This document shows, piece after piece, positions 47,142-55,778 of a stretch of 64,000 bases of DNA. Within the stretch, counting starts at the first letter, position 1. Each line of letters opens with the position of its first letter. The notes under the pieces are model-generated. The model was given only the letters and a program-made list of their open reading frames with translations. It did not search any database and had not been told where the DNA came from. Made by a program: the position numbers and the translations under genes. Source of the stretch: Methylocaldum sp. 14B (GTDB lineage Bacteria; Pseudomonadota; Gammaproteobacteria; Methylococcales; Methylococcaceae); contig NZ_MSCV01000016.1 of NCBI RefSeq assembly GCF_002005105.1, positions 62,001-126,000 of the forward strand, in the 5' to 3' direction.

Positions 47142-48085
47142 TAGCGCGCGGCCTCCAGAATGATGTGGCTGAGCATGCCGAGAACGCTGAGAAGGTAGGC
47201 GAAGCTCAAATACTCCTGCACCCGAAAAATACGCATCTTGGCGAACAGCACCTCGGAAACGGCCAGCATGACCGCCAGTACGGCGAGCTTTAGGGTAATC
47301 ACTCCGAGACCTAATGCCAGCGCATTCACAGTGAAGGTTTGGGCGATCCCCCACGGAAAGAAGATGTTGGCGATGAGAACGCCATAGAGCATGAGTTTGA
47401 TCTGGGATGCCCACTCGATCAGAGCTAGCCAGCGACCGCTGTATTCCAGGATCATGGCCTCGTGGATCATGGTCAGCTCCAGGTGGGTGGCAGGGTTGTC
47501 CACGGGAATGCGTCCGGTCTCGGCGATCGCCACCAGCATCAACCCCCCGAGGGCGAACACGAAGGACGGGCGCAGCACCAGTCCGGTGTCGAGCACGAAG
47601 TTCACGGCTTGGGACAGATTGGTGGTATGCGCGCTCATGGCCAGGGTGAACACCGCCATGAGCATGGCGGGCTCGGCCAGAGAGGAAATCGTCATCTCGC
47701 GCGACGAACCCATGCCGCCGAAGGCGGTGCCGACGTCCATGCCGGCCAGCACCAGGAACATCCGGCCGAGGGCGAAAAACCCCACCAACACGATGACATC
47801 GGCGATGCGCGCCGTGGGCAAATGAATCGCCGCCAGGGGGACAGTGGCCGCCGCCAGCACGGTGGATGCGAAGACGATGTAGGGGGCGGCACGGAAGATC
47901 CACGAGGCTGGATGCGGCACGATGGGCTGCTTCCGGTAGAGCTTCCGCAGATCCCGGTAAGGCTGGAACAGAGAAGGGGCCTTCCGGTTTTGCAGCCGGC
48001 ACTTGACCCGCTTGATCCAGCCGGAAAGCAAGGGCGCCAAGGCGATGAAAAGCAGAGTCTGAAGTATTGCCATCAACCAGGCCAT
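47141..48085 (-). CDS. hyfC: Hydrogenase-4 component C / NuoH-like subunit
   Basis: A 314-residue NuoH/HyfC family subunit that anchors the Fe-S arm. Characteristic segments are KAPSLFQPYRDLRKLYRKQPIVP, GSSREMTISSLAEPAMLMAVF and IAETGRIPVDNPATHLELTMIHEAMILEYSG, with the conserved charged residues of the quinone/proton loop. ATG 48085 overlaps the hyfB stop (ATGA). Confidence 0.93.
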   Translation of the reverse strand: MAWLMAILQTLLFIALAPLLSGWIKRVKCRLQNRKAPSLFQPYRDLRKLYRKQPIVPHPASWIFRAAPYIVFASTVLAAATVPLAAIHLPTARIADVIVLVGFFALGRMFLVLAGMDVGTAFGGMGSSREMTISSLAEPAMLMAVFTLAMSAHTTNLSQAVNFVLDTGLVLRPSFVFALGGLMLVAIAETGRIPVDNPATHLELTMIHEAMILEYSGRWLALIEWASQIKLMLYGVLIANIFFPWGIAQTFTVNALALGLGVITLKLAVLAVMLAVSEVLFAKMRIFRVQEYLSFAYLLSVLGMLSHIILEAAR

Positions 48086-50199
48086 CAGCTCACCACCCAC
48101 AGCAGAATGATCAGGGTAAAAAAAGCGTACCCGAGATAAGTGCGGATATTGCCGGTCTGCACGCGCCCGACCCAGCGGGCCAATCGGGTGACGGCCCGTC
48201 CCGACGGCTCGTACAGAACCGCCCAGGCGCGATCCAACACCTGGAATTGATATCGAAGCCCCGTCACGCGTGTGCTCGCAGGTCCTTCGGTTTGTTCTTC
48301 GACCGTCTCGCGGGTATCGAACACCGGCTCGAAAATGCGGCGTATCGGCATGCTGAATGAGCCTGAGGTGTATTGGGTACGAGGAGTCAATCCACCGAAA
48401 CCGCAGTCCCAGGGTTCGGCCCGGCGCGGCTCAAGACCGGTGCGGCGGTAAAGGAGGTAATAGCATAGCCAGCCCACCGCCACGGTGCCCAGGAGGACTA
48501 GCGCCGGCGAATACGCCGCCACCTCCGGCGACACTGGCGTCAGCCATAGCCAGCCGAGGGCCGAGATGTTCGGCAGCACAAATCCGGTCAAGGATTGCGT
48601 CAAAGCGCCTAGCGCGTTGATGAGGGGCATCGGCAAAACGCCGAACAGCACACAGCAGGCGGCGAGTAAAGCCGGCCCCGCCAGCATGCCGGGGTGGCGG
48701 ATCTCACGGGCGCGAGCGATGTGGCGGGAGCGGGGAAGCCCCAGGAAAGCCACGCCGTACACCTTGACGAAACAAGTGGCCGCCAATGCGGAGGTCAGTG
48801 CCAACACCGCGCTGGCAGTCGGAATCAGGCTGCGGAGTATGCCGCTTTGGATGCTGCCGGCCTGCAAGGCCGTTTGGAATATCAGCCATTCGGAAACGAA
48901 GCCGTTGAAAGGCGGCAGGGCGGAGATGCTCAGCGTGCCGATCAAAAACAAGGCCGCCAGTTTCGGCATGCGGTGGATGAGACCGCCCATGTTCTCAAGG
49001 CTCTGTTCATGGGTTTGATGCAGGATGGCGCCTGCGCCGAGAAACAGAAGGCTCTTGAACAAGGCGTGGTTGAGCGAATGCAGTAACGCCGCCACCAGCC
49101 CCAGCGTTCCCAATAGGGATTGTCCGCTGCTTTGGAAAATCAGCGCAAGACCCAAAGCGGTGAAAATGATCCCGACGTTTTCCACCGACGAGTAGGCGAG
49201 AAGCCGCTTCAGGTTTTGCTGCTGCAGCGCATAAAGAATCCCGAGCACGGCTGACGCCGATCCGATCAGGAGGACCAGCACGCCCCATTGCCACAAAAGA
49301 GACGGCAGTAAATCGAAGGTGAAGCGGATGAAGCCGTAGATCGCGATTTTCAGCATCACCCCGCTCATCAAAGCGGAAACGTGAGACGGCGCGGCCGGGT
49401 GGGCTTCCGGCAGCCACGTATGCAGGGGGACGAGCCCCGCCTTCATGCCGAAGCCTGCGAGCGCCAGTGCGAAGGCGATGCTCGCCCACAATGGGTTCAG
49501 CGCCGCACTGCGCAAAGCCTCGAACGTCAATCCACCGGAAAATCCCGCGAGGACGCCGAAAGCCAGAATGATCGCGATCGCCCCGATTTCCGCCATCAGC
49601 AAGTAGAGAAAGGCTGCGCGGCGATGGGTCGCGTGCTCGTGCTGGTAGGCGACCAGAAAATAACTGGCGACCGACATCAATTCCCAGGCAATCATGAATA
49701 GGAAGGCGTCGTTGGCGAGCAGTACCAGTTCCATGCCGGCAACGAACAGCCCGGTGAAAAGACCGAGGACCGAAAGCTTGTGTTTGCCGTGCTCGAATTC
49801 CCGAACGTAACCGGGACCGAACAAGCTGGCGGCGATCAGAGGAATGCCGAGCACGCAAAAGAAGAAACCGGCTAGCGGGTCCAGCGCCAAGTGCCAGTTC
49901 AGCCAGGGCAGACCGAAGGGCAGCGTCACGGTGCGGGTGGCGCCGCCGAGGAGCGCGATGAGGCCGGCTGTTACGGCGAACCCGCCCGATGCTCCCAACA
50001 GAACGAAGGGCATTGTCCGCGCCAGACGGGAAAAGCGACCCGGGGTAAGTCGTTCGTTAGTCCGCGCCGGACGGAAAGTCGCTTGCCCGACCCATCGCAG
50101 CATTCCGTGCCATAACAAGCCGTTCGGCCCCGAGACCAGTGCTGCAAGGGCGGACAGCAGCGCAGCCAGGACCGAAATGCCGGCTAAAAATAGGGACAT
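48085..50199 (-). CDS. hyfB: Hydrogenase-4 component B / NuoL-like subunit
   Basis: A 704-residue antiporter-like subunit and first gene of the operon. It shows GMKAGLVPLHTWLPEAHPAAPSHVSALMSGVMLK, LLAYSSVENVGIIFTALG and LPPFNGFVSEWLIFQ, and a long C-terminal part as in HyfB. Lysines in TM5 and TM7/8 are present (GMKAG). The ribosome site is not obvious. No ferredoxin-like subunit (HyfA/HyfH/NuoI) and no hydrogenase maturation gene is in the operon. Confidence 0.93.
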   Translation of the reverse strand: MSLFLAGISVLAALLSALAALVSGPNGLLWHGMLRWVGQATFRPARTNERLTPGRFSRLARTMPFVLLGASGGFAVTAGLIALLGGATRTVTLPFGLPWLNWHLALDPLAGFFFCVLGIPLIAASLFGPGYVREFEHGKHKLSVLGLFTGLFVAGMELVLLANDAFLFMIAWELMSVASYFLVAYQHEHATHRRAAFLYLLMAEIGAIAIILAFGVLAGFSGGLTFEALRSAALNPLWASIAFALALAGFGMKAGLVPLHTWLPEAHPAAPSHVSALMSGVMLKIAIYGFIRFTFDLLPSLLWQWGVLVLLIGSASAVLGILYALQQQNLKRLLAYSSVENVGIIFTALGLALIFQSSGQSLLGTLGLVAALLHSLNHALFKSLLFLGAGAILHQTHEQSLENMGGLIHRMPKLAALFLIGTLSISALPPFNGFVSEWLIFQTALQAGSIQSGILRSLIPTASAVLALTSALAATCFVKVYGVAFLGLPRSRHIARAREIRHPGMLAGPALLAACCVLFGVLPMPLINALGALTQSLTGFVLPNISALGWLWLTPVSPEVAAYSPALVLLGTVAVGWLCYYLLYRRTGLEPRRAEPWDCGFGGLTPRTQYTSGSFSMPIRRIFEPVFDTRETVEEQTEGPASTRVTGLRYQFQVLDRAWAVLYEPSGRAVTRLARWVGRVQTGNIRTYLGYAFFTLIILLWVVS

Positions 50200-50426
50200 C
50201 GGGGACGGGGATTTGTAAACCGCATGGGAAAAGCCGCATGCAATTCCGTTGCCAACAAAACGTCATCCATCATTTCAAGCACCTACACCTATCCCGCGGC
50301 CGCATTAGGTTGAAAACACCCGCTATAAGCGGTGATACATGTTCAATAGCACCATCGAAATGGCGCTCTACATTGCATGTTGCGACGATGTCGAGTCCCG
50401 TCCGAGTGGTAAATCTTAAAACAATT

Positions 50427-50450
50427 AACATCTTATGTGCATAAGAAGTT
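50427..50450. promoter_or_regulatory. 24-bp imperfect palindrome upstream of the hyf-like operon
   Basis: AACATCTTATG / CATAAGAAGTT arms around TG: 11 of 12 positions pair. It lies about 230 bp upstream of the hyfB start in an AT-rich stretch and looks like a dimeric regulator site. The gap 50200-50813 holds otherwise only a possible eroded gene end on the minus strand (50576-50710, ending in RSADLRIRVPSNPAP). Confidence 0.4.
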
Positions 50451-50813
50451 ATCGGACCCCATATTGCGTGTTTGACACTGCTCATCTATCCCGATAAAAA
50501 AGCTACTTTCGAACGTTCGTGCGTGGACCGCGATGTTACTTGTTTGCAAATGGTGAGCAGGTTGATCCGGGAAGCTTATGGGGCCGGATTGGAAGGAACA
50601 CGTATCCGAAGGTCGGCAGAGCGAATCGTAACGCCGCGCCTTCGATAAAGATCGAAAAGTTCGTAGTAGTCGCGGATCAAGTCGTCCGTTTGTTGTAAAA
50701 ACGCTGTCTTTGGTCGTAGTATCGGCTTGGCGTGGGGGGATGTGGTGTCACTATTCGTTGACCGAATAACCGAGTTCGCCCGGAACCGCCGGAAAAAATG
50801 CGCGGGAGTTTCC

Positions 50814-50978
50814 TTAAGGAAGCTCTGATTAAGTCCTTCGACAGGCCTGTCCTGAGCCGAGTCGAAGGGCTCAGGACGAACGGTAAGGTATTGATTCCGT
50901 TCGTGGTGAGCTTGTCGAACGCTCTCCTGAGCCTGTCGAAGGGCATGAACGGAATCCACTTGTTCAGAGCTTCCTTAA
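50814..50978. repeat. Dispersed element with 15-bp perfect terminal inverted repeats
   Basis: TTAAGGAAGCTCTGA (50814-50828) and TCAGAGCTTCCTTAA (50964-50978) match exactly as inverted repeats. Inside are several copies of the CCTTCGACAGG/CCTGTCGAAGG and TCCTGAGCCGAGTCGAAGG type hairpin. This 165-bp element probably belongs to a non-autonomous dispersed family. It interrupts the weak minus-strand frame mentioned under 50427. Confidence 0.75.
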
Positions 50979-51148
50979 AGCGAAACGGAAAGCCTAGCCC
51001 GGCTAACAGGGTTGGTTTTTTGCAGTATCGGCGTGTCTCGATTCCCATAGCGAAAAAATAAGCCGAAAAACCGCCGTTTTTCGGTTTATCGCATTTTCGG
51101 CAGGAGGATGTCGGAAAACCAGGATGACAGTCCTCTGCTAAAGTTAAG

Positions 51149-51166
51149 CCGACAATTCATTGTCGG
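51149..51166 (+). promoter_or_regulatory. Perfect palindrome upstream of the binding-protein gene
   Basis: CCGACAATTCATTGTCGG: 8-bp arms around TC, 43 bp before ATG 51209. It could be an operator or a leader hairpin; it has no T tract. Confidence 0.4.
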
Positions 51167-51208
51167 TCCTCTCTTCAGAATAAGAACAAGAAAAGGTGTT
51201 GCTTGAGG

Positions 51209-51655
51209 ATGATGTCTAAATCCACCGGAAATTTGCACCGACTGATCGGGTGCGGGTGGGTTAGCTTTCTCCTATCACTTGCACTTGCGGTAATCGTTGC
51301 CCTTGGCTGTGCCGGCAAGCCCGTCATGGCAGGCGAGCCCAGCCCCAAAATTTATGCAGCGGAAGGGCGAGCTGATTCACTCTCCGCTGACACCCTGCGC
51401 GAAATCTTCTTCATGCGATTGACGAGTTGGCCTGATGGCACGCCAATTCGTGTTTTCGTACTGCCGGATAAACATCCTCTGCATGTCCGTTTTTCCAAGG
51501 AAGTGTTGGGTGTCTATCCCTTCCAGCTACGCGCGGCATGGGACCGGCTGGTTTTTTCGGGGACAGGTTTAATCCCGCATATGGTCGAGACGGTCGGAGA
51601 AATGCGCGAGATGGTTCGGGCGACTCCTGGAGGTATTGGATATGTTGACAAATAG
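51209..51655 (+). CDS. PstS-like periplasmic binding protein, short form
   Basis: A 148-residue secreted protein. The signal sequence spans about residues 15-40 (SFLLSLALAVIVALGCAG, possibly a lipobox at ALGC). The mature part (IYAAEGRADSLSADTLREIFFMRLTSWPDGTPIRVFVLPD) matches the short phosphate-binding-like family that often adjoins GGDEF genes. The end, TPGGIGYVDK, is the usual PstS-like ...GGIGY. It overlaps the porin gene by 14 bp. Ligand unknown. Confidence 0.8.
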   Translation: MMSKSTGNLHRLIGCGWVSFLLSLALAVIVALGCAGKPVMAGEPSPKIYAAEGRADSLSADTLREIFFMRLTSWPDGTPIRVFVLPDKHPLHVRFSKEVLGVYPFQLRAAWDRLVFSGTGLIPHMVETVGEMREMVRATPGGIGYVDK

Positions 51656-52892
51656 GGGTTTTCTAGGGAAGGCGCTGGCCATGCGGATCGTCGGTCCTCG
51701 AACGATCGCGCGTATGGCTGCAACGGTCGCCTGCTTTTTCGTATCCGGCGTGGCAGCGGCGCTGGATTTCAGCACTATTGACTGGCAGTTGCATGGTTTT
51801 GCGAGTCAAGGATTTACCTATACCACGAGCAATCAAGTGTTCGGCGCGAGCCGTGGCGGCAGTCTGGATTTCACCGAAATTGGCGTCAACGGATCCGTGC
51901 GATTGCTGCCAAACCTGTTGTTTTCCGCTCAAGGGCTCTATCGCAACGCCGGAGGTTCCGATCGGGAGGATTTTCGGCTCGATTTTGCCCAAGTGGATTA
52001 CAACGGCACGTTTCTCGACTCGGCTTTAACGCTTGGGGTGCGGGCGGGGCGAGTCAAAATACCGTTCGGACTATACAACGACACTCGGGATGTGGTCTGG
52101 ACCCGGCCTTCGGTGATTCTGCCCCAGTCGGTTTATTTCGACACGCTCGGGCTCAGGCAGGCGATGATCTCGGCCGACGGAGGACTGCTGTATAGCCGCT
52201 ATAACTGGGGCGATCATCGCTTCAATTTGGAATTCATGGTCGCGGAACCGCAGGATGATACCGGGGATGCCACCGATTTCCTCACCGGCATGCTCAACTC
52301 GCCCGGTAGAATGGATGGGCGTCCCTTGTTTCTCGGGCGAGCCGTCTATGAGTGGATGGGCGGGCGGGCGCGTGCCATGTTCAGCGTGGTCGACCTGGAC
52401 CGTGACTTCAGGTCGCGTGCAAGCGGAGTTCCATCCGGCAACATCCAGGCTTTATATCCTTTGTTCTCTCTGCAATATAATGCAGAGCGCTGGTCGTTGA
52501 CTGCGGAATACGGTTGGGTCGATGCCCGTCGCAGTGGTTTTACACCGGTTCCCATAGAGAATACCTCGGAGGGGTTTTATGTACAGGGAGAGTACCGATT
52601 GAGCGATGACTGGTCGGCCGTACTTCGCTATGACGTTTTTCATGCGGACCGTGACGACCGAAGCGGTCGTTCCTTGGCCGAGCAAACCGGCCAAGCACGC
52701 CACCGCTTTTACGCTTATGATCTTGCCGTCGGTGTCCGCTGGGAATTTGTGCGGAATTGGCTGATTGCGGCGGAATACCACAACGTGGAAGGTACCGCCT
52801 GGCTCTCTCCTCACGACAATTCCGACTTGCTGAGAGGCGGGGGAGATCCTCACTGGGATCTCTTTTCTGTAATGGTATCGTTTCGTTTCTGA
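51642..52892 (+). CDS. Outer-membrane porin-like beta-barrel protein
   Basis: A 416-residue protein; ATG 51642 follows GGAGG by 7 bases and overlaps the upstream gene. A signal peptide follows (MAATVACFFVSGVAAA). The mature chain has alternating amphipathic strands such as GVNGSVRLLPNLLFSAQGLYR, LGVRAGRVKIPFGLYNDTRDV and YDLAVGVRWEF, and ends in FSVMVSFRF with a terminal Phe, as outer-membrane barrels do. ATG 51681 is an alternative start. It may supply the ligand detected by the neighbouring signalling protein. Confidence 0.82.
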   Translation: MLTNRGFLGKALAMRIVGPRTIARMAATVACFFVSGVAAALDFSTIDWQLHGFASQGFTYTTSNQVFGASRGGSLDFTEIGVNGSVRLLPNLLFSAQGLYRNAGGSDREDFRLDFAQVDYNGTFLDSALTLGVRAGRVKIPFGLYNDTRDVVWTRPSVILPQSVYFDTLGLRQAMISADGGLLYSRYNWGDHRFNLEFMVAEPQDDTGDATDFLTGMLNSPGRMDGRPLFLGRAVYEWMGGRARAMFSVVDLDRDFRSRASGVPSGNIQALYPLFSLQYNAERWSLTAEYGWVDARRSGFTPVPIENTSEGFYVQGEYRLSDDWSAVLRYDVFHADRDDRSGRSLAEQTGQARHRFYAYDLAVGVRWEFVRNWLIAAEYHNVEGTAWLSPHDNSDLLRGGGDPHWDLFSVMVSFRF

Positions 52893-52913
52893 AGCCGTTG
52901 CTGGAAAGGATAA

Positions 52914-55742
52914 ATGAGGAATGACACAAACCGTTTTTGGACATTGCGCCGAAAAGGGTTTGTACTGTTGAGTCTGCTCTTGTTGACGCTCGGTGTCGCT
53001 TTCGGCGCACTGAACCATTGGAATTTAAGGACTCAATTCAAAAACCAGCAAGCCGTTCGCAACGCGGCTCTTAGGACTGAATTCAAAGAGCTTATAGAGC
53101 GTTCGGCCGACCGCTTGCAACGCCTGGGCGTGGTGCTTGCTTCGCTCGGTAGGTTGGATCGGTTCATCACGGCGCCGCGCGAGAATCAAACCGCTGCCCG
53201 TTTGCAGGGATTTTTTTCCAGCGTACGGTACGAATTGGACGTCGAGCGGATCGAGCTGTTCGATGCGGCAGGTAATTCAGTTCTGAGCTGGTCTTCGTCA
53301 ATGGCGAACGCGGTTCCACAAGACCGGTTACAGGACGTTTTGAGCCGAGTCCTCGAAACGGAGCAGCCGATGACAATCTTGACCTGTCAACCGGGTTGCA
53401 GCCTTCATGCTTTTGTTCCGTTGCTTTCTGCGGGACGAAATGTAGGCATCCTTTCTCTCAGCCAGATGATTACCGATCTGGTGCTGGACTTTTCGGCGGG
53501 TGCCGGAACGGCTGTCGCAATCCTCGTGGCCTCTCCGGGAACCGGCGAAAAGGTTCTGGAAGCCTGGGGCCTGCGTGTTGCTGCGTTGTCCAATCCGCAA
53601 CAGCTGGAGCCTTTCTTGAGGAATCTCGCCGAGCACTATCCGGGGCCGGATATGCTCACAGCCGACCAATGGCTGGAATGGAAGAAGAAAAAATTCACGG
53701 TTTATGCTTCGCCGCTGAACGACATCCTGGCGGGTGGCGAGACCGGCCAACTTATGTTCATCGTGGATGCTAGCGCTTCGGCCGCGGCGCTCGACCAGGC
53801 CAATCGGGACGCCCTGGTTGTCGTCGGGATGTCTTTAGCCATAGCCGAAGTCCTGCTGTTGGTATTGCTGCATGCTCCGCTACGGCGCATTCAACATCTT
53901 GCATCGACATTGCCATTGCTGGCTCACGGCAACTATCACAAAGTCAACGAGCGGCTAAAGACGCTCAGCCGCCTGGTCGAATGGAAAGACGAAATCGACA
54001 TCCTCTATGCCACGTCCATCCGTTTGGCTCATCAGATCGAAGAGCATCAAAACACCCTCGCGGCGGAGAGGGACTTTATTCAAGGGCTGCTGGACAACGC
54101 CCAGGTTTTGATTCTGACTCAAACTCGCGACGGCAGAATTCGTACGGTTAATGAATTGACGTCCCAGATCTTGGGACGTCCCGGCGAGACGCTCAAAAAC
54201 GCCCGATTCGTCGAACTGATCGAAATCGATAACGAAACCAGTGATATCGCCCGGAATCTCGAAAAGCTGTTCTCCAACCTGCTGCATCGTCTGGAACACG
54301 AGTCGGTCCTGACCTGCTGCGACGGCACCAAGCGGCATATCGTATGGGTGCATACGCGTTTGGGCTTGGAGCAGGAGAACGGCATTGCCGTGCTGTCCAT
54401 CGGTTTGGACGCTACTGAAAGAGTACAGGCCGAATCCCGTATACGCTGGCTGGCGAACCACGATTCATTGACCGGGCTCCACAATCGGCTCTGGTTCAAG
54501 GACGAGCTGGAGCGGAGTTTTGCCGAGGCGGAGCGGAACGGTACCCCGGCGGCCCTGCTCTTGTTCGACCTGGACCATTTCAAGGACGTCAATGACAGCA
54601 GCGGACACGCTGCCGGCGATGCGCTGCTGTGCCTTTTGGCCAACGAGCTGCAGGCGCGGGCACGCAAGTCGGATGTTCTGGCTCGCTTGGGTGGCGATGA
54701 GTTCGCCGTTCTGATGACCGGTACCGATCGGTCGGGAGCAGAGTACTTTGCTCAGGATCTCAATCAGCGCTTGACCGAGAAGCCTTTCCGCTTCGGCGAC
54801 CGAAGCTATCGCATTTCCGCGAGCATAGGTATCGCCCTGATTCCGGAGCATGGCAAGGATGTGGAAGAGCTTATGGCGAACGCCGACGCGGCCATGTATC
54901 AGGCAAAAAAAGCAGGGCGAGGACGGTGGCATTTGTTCTCGCACTCGGGCGAAGAACGCGCTCAGATCAGTCACCGGGCGTATTGGCGCAACGTTATCGC
55001 CCAATCTTTGGATCAAAAGCGTCTATTTTTTCATTATCAGCCCGTAGTGGACGTGGCGACGGGGCTTGTCGCTTATCACGAGGCGCTGCTTCGCTTGAAG
55101 CTGGACGACGGACGCATCGTTCTTCCGGGTGAATATATGGACGTCATTTTGCGTTCGGACTTGATGAGCGCCATCGATTCATATGTCACTCGGGAGGCGA
55201 TCGAAATCCTTGGCAAGGTTCGTTCGGCGCGCCTTTCGATTAATCTTTCCGCTGCCGCGCTGACCGATCCGGGATGGGCGGAGCCGCTCAAACAAGCGGC
55301 GCGCGACGGAGTCTTGGCTCCGGAACGTTTATTGCTCGAGATCACAGAGACTGCCGCGATCGCCGATTTAGAGGCGGCTCGGCGGATTATGGACGAATTA
55401 ACCGATATTGGCTTCGGATTCGCGATGGACGATTTTGGGGCCGGGTTTGCGTCCTTTCATTACCTAAGACACTTGCCGATCAAGCATGTGAAGATTGACC
55501 GTTCGTTTATCAGCCGTCTAGCCAATGACGATGACGACAAAGTGTTTGTCAGCGCCCTGACCACGCTCGCTCATGGCTACAGGCAAAAAATCGTCGCCGA
55601 AGGAGTTGAAAATGCGCAGACACTAATTCGGCTTCGAGAATTAGGAGTCGATCTGGTACAGGGCTTTTTTATCGGACGTCCCGATCGACAGTTAAAGCCG
55701 GCAACAATGTCCGTGATCGATTTACCGTTGGTTGGATCGTAA
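52914..55742 (+). CDS. Membrane GGDEF-EAL signalling protein
   Basis: A 942-residue bifunctional-type c-di-GMP protein. TM1 is at about 14-33, a periplasmic Cache-like sensor at 35-295, TM2 at about 298-325, HAMP/PAS-like segments to 510 (DNAQVLILTQTRDGRIRTVNELTSQILGRPG region), then a GGDEF domain with intact GGDEF at about 593-597 and an EAL domain with EALLRL at 723-728 and MDDFGAGFASFHYL. All catalytic signatures look complete. It starts 21 bp after the porin stop, forming a probable operon with the binding protein and porin. Confidence 0.92.
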   Translation: MRNDTNRFWTLRRKGFVLLSLLLLTLGVAFGALNHWNLRTQFKNQQAVRNAALRTEFKELIERSADRLQRLGVVLASLGRLDRFITAPRENQTAARLQGFFSSVRYELDVERIELFDAAGNSVLSWSSSMANAVPQDRLQDVLSRVLETEQPMTILTCQPGCSLHAFVPLLSAGRNVGILSLSQMITDLVLDFSAGAGTAVAILVASPGTGEKVLEAWGLRVAALSNPQQLEPFLRNLAEHYPGPDMLTADQWLEWKKKKFTVYASPLNDILAGGETGQLMFIVDASASAAALDQANRDALVVVGMSLAIAEVLLLVLLHAPLRRIQHLASTLPLLAHGNYHKVNERLKTLSRLVEWKDEIDILYATSIRLAHQIEEHQNTLAAERDFIQGLLDNAQVLILTQTRDGRIRTVNELTSQILGRPGETLKNARFVELIEIDNETSDIARNLEKLFSNLLHRLEHESVLTCCDGTKRHIVWVHTRLGLEQENGIAVLSIGLDATERVQAESRIRWLANHDSLTGLHNRLWFKDELERSFAEAERNGTPAALLLFDLDHFKDVNDSSGHAAGDALLCLLANELQARARKSDVLARLGGDEFAVLMTGTDRSGAEYFAQDLNQRLTEKPFRFGDRSYRISASIGIALIPEHGKDVEELMANADAAMYQAKKAGRGRWHLFSHSGEERAQISHRAYWRNVIAQSLDQKRLFFHYQPVVDVATGLVAYHEALLRLKLDDGRIVLPGEYMDVILRSDLMSAIDSYVTREAIEILGKVRSARLSINLSAAALTDPGWAEPLKQAARDGVLAPERLLLEITETAAIADLEAARRIMDELTDIGFGFAMDDFGAGFASFHYLRHLPIKHVKIDRSFISRLANDDDDKVFVSALTTLAHGYRQKIVAEGVENAQTLIRLRELGVDLVQGFFIGRPDRQLKPATMSVIDLPLVGS

Positions 55743-55778
55743 GCGGCATCCGCATACTACTTTTATCAACTAATAATT

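Noticed and set aside
41074-50199. Functional [NiFe] hydrogenase or formate hydrogenlyase
   Set aside because: The large subunit lacks both Cys-x2-Cys ligand pairs and no maturation or formate dehydrogenase genes are present.
50576-50959. 127-codon minus-strand frame
   Set aside because: Its first half is the translation of the dispersed element at 50814-50978; only the end could be a gene remnant.
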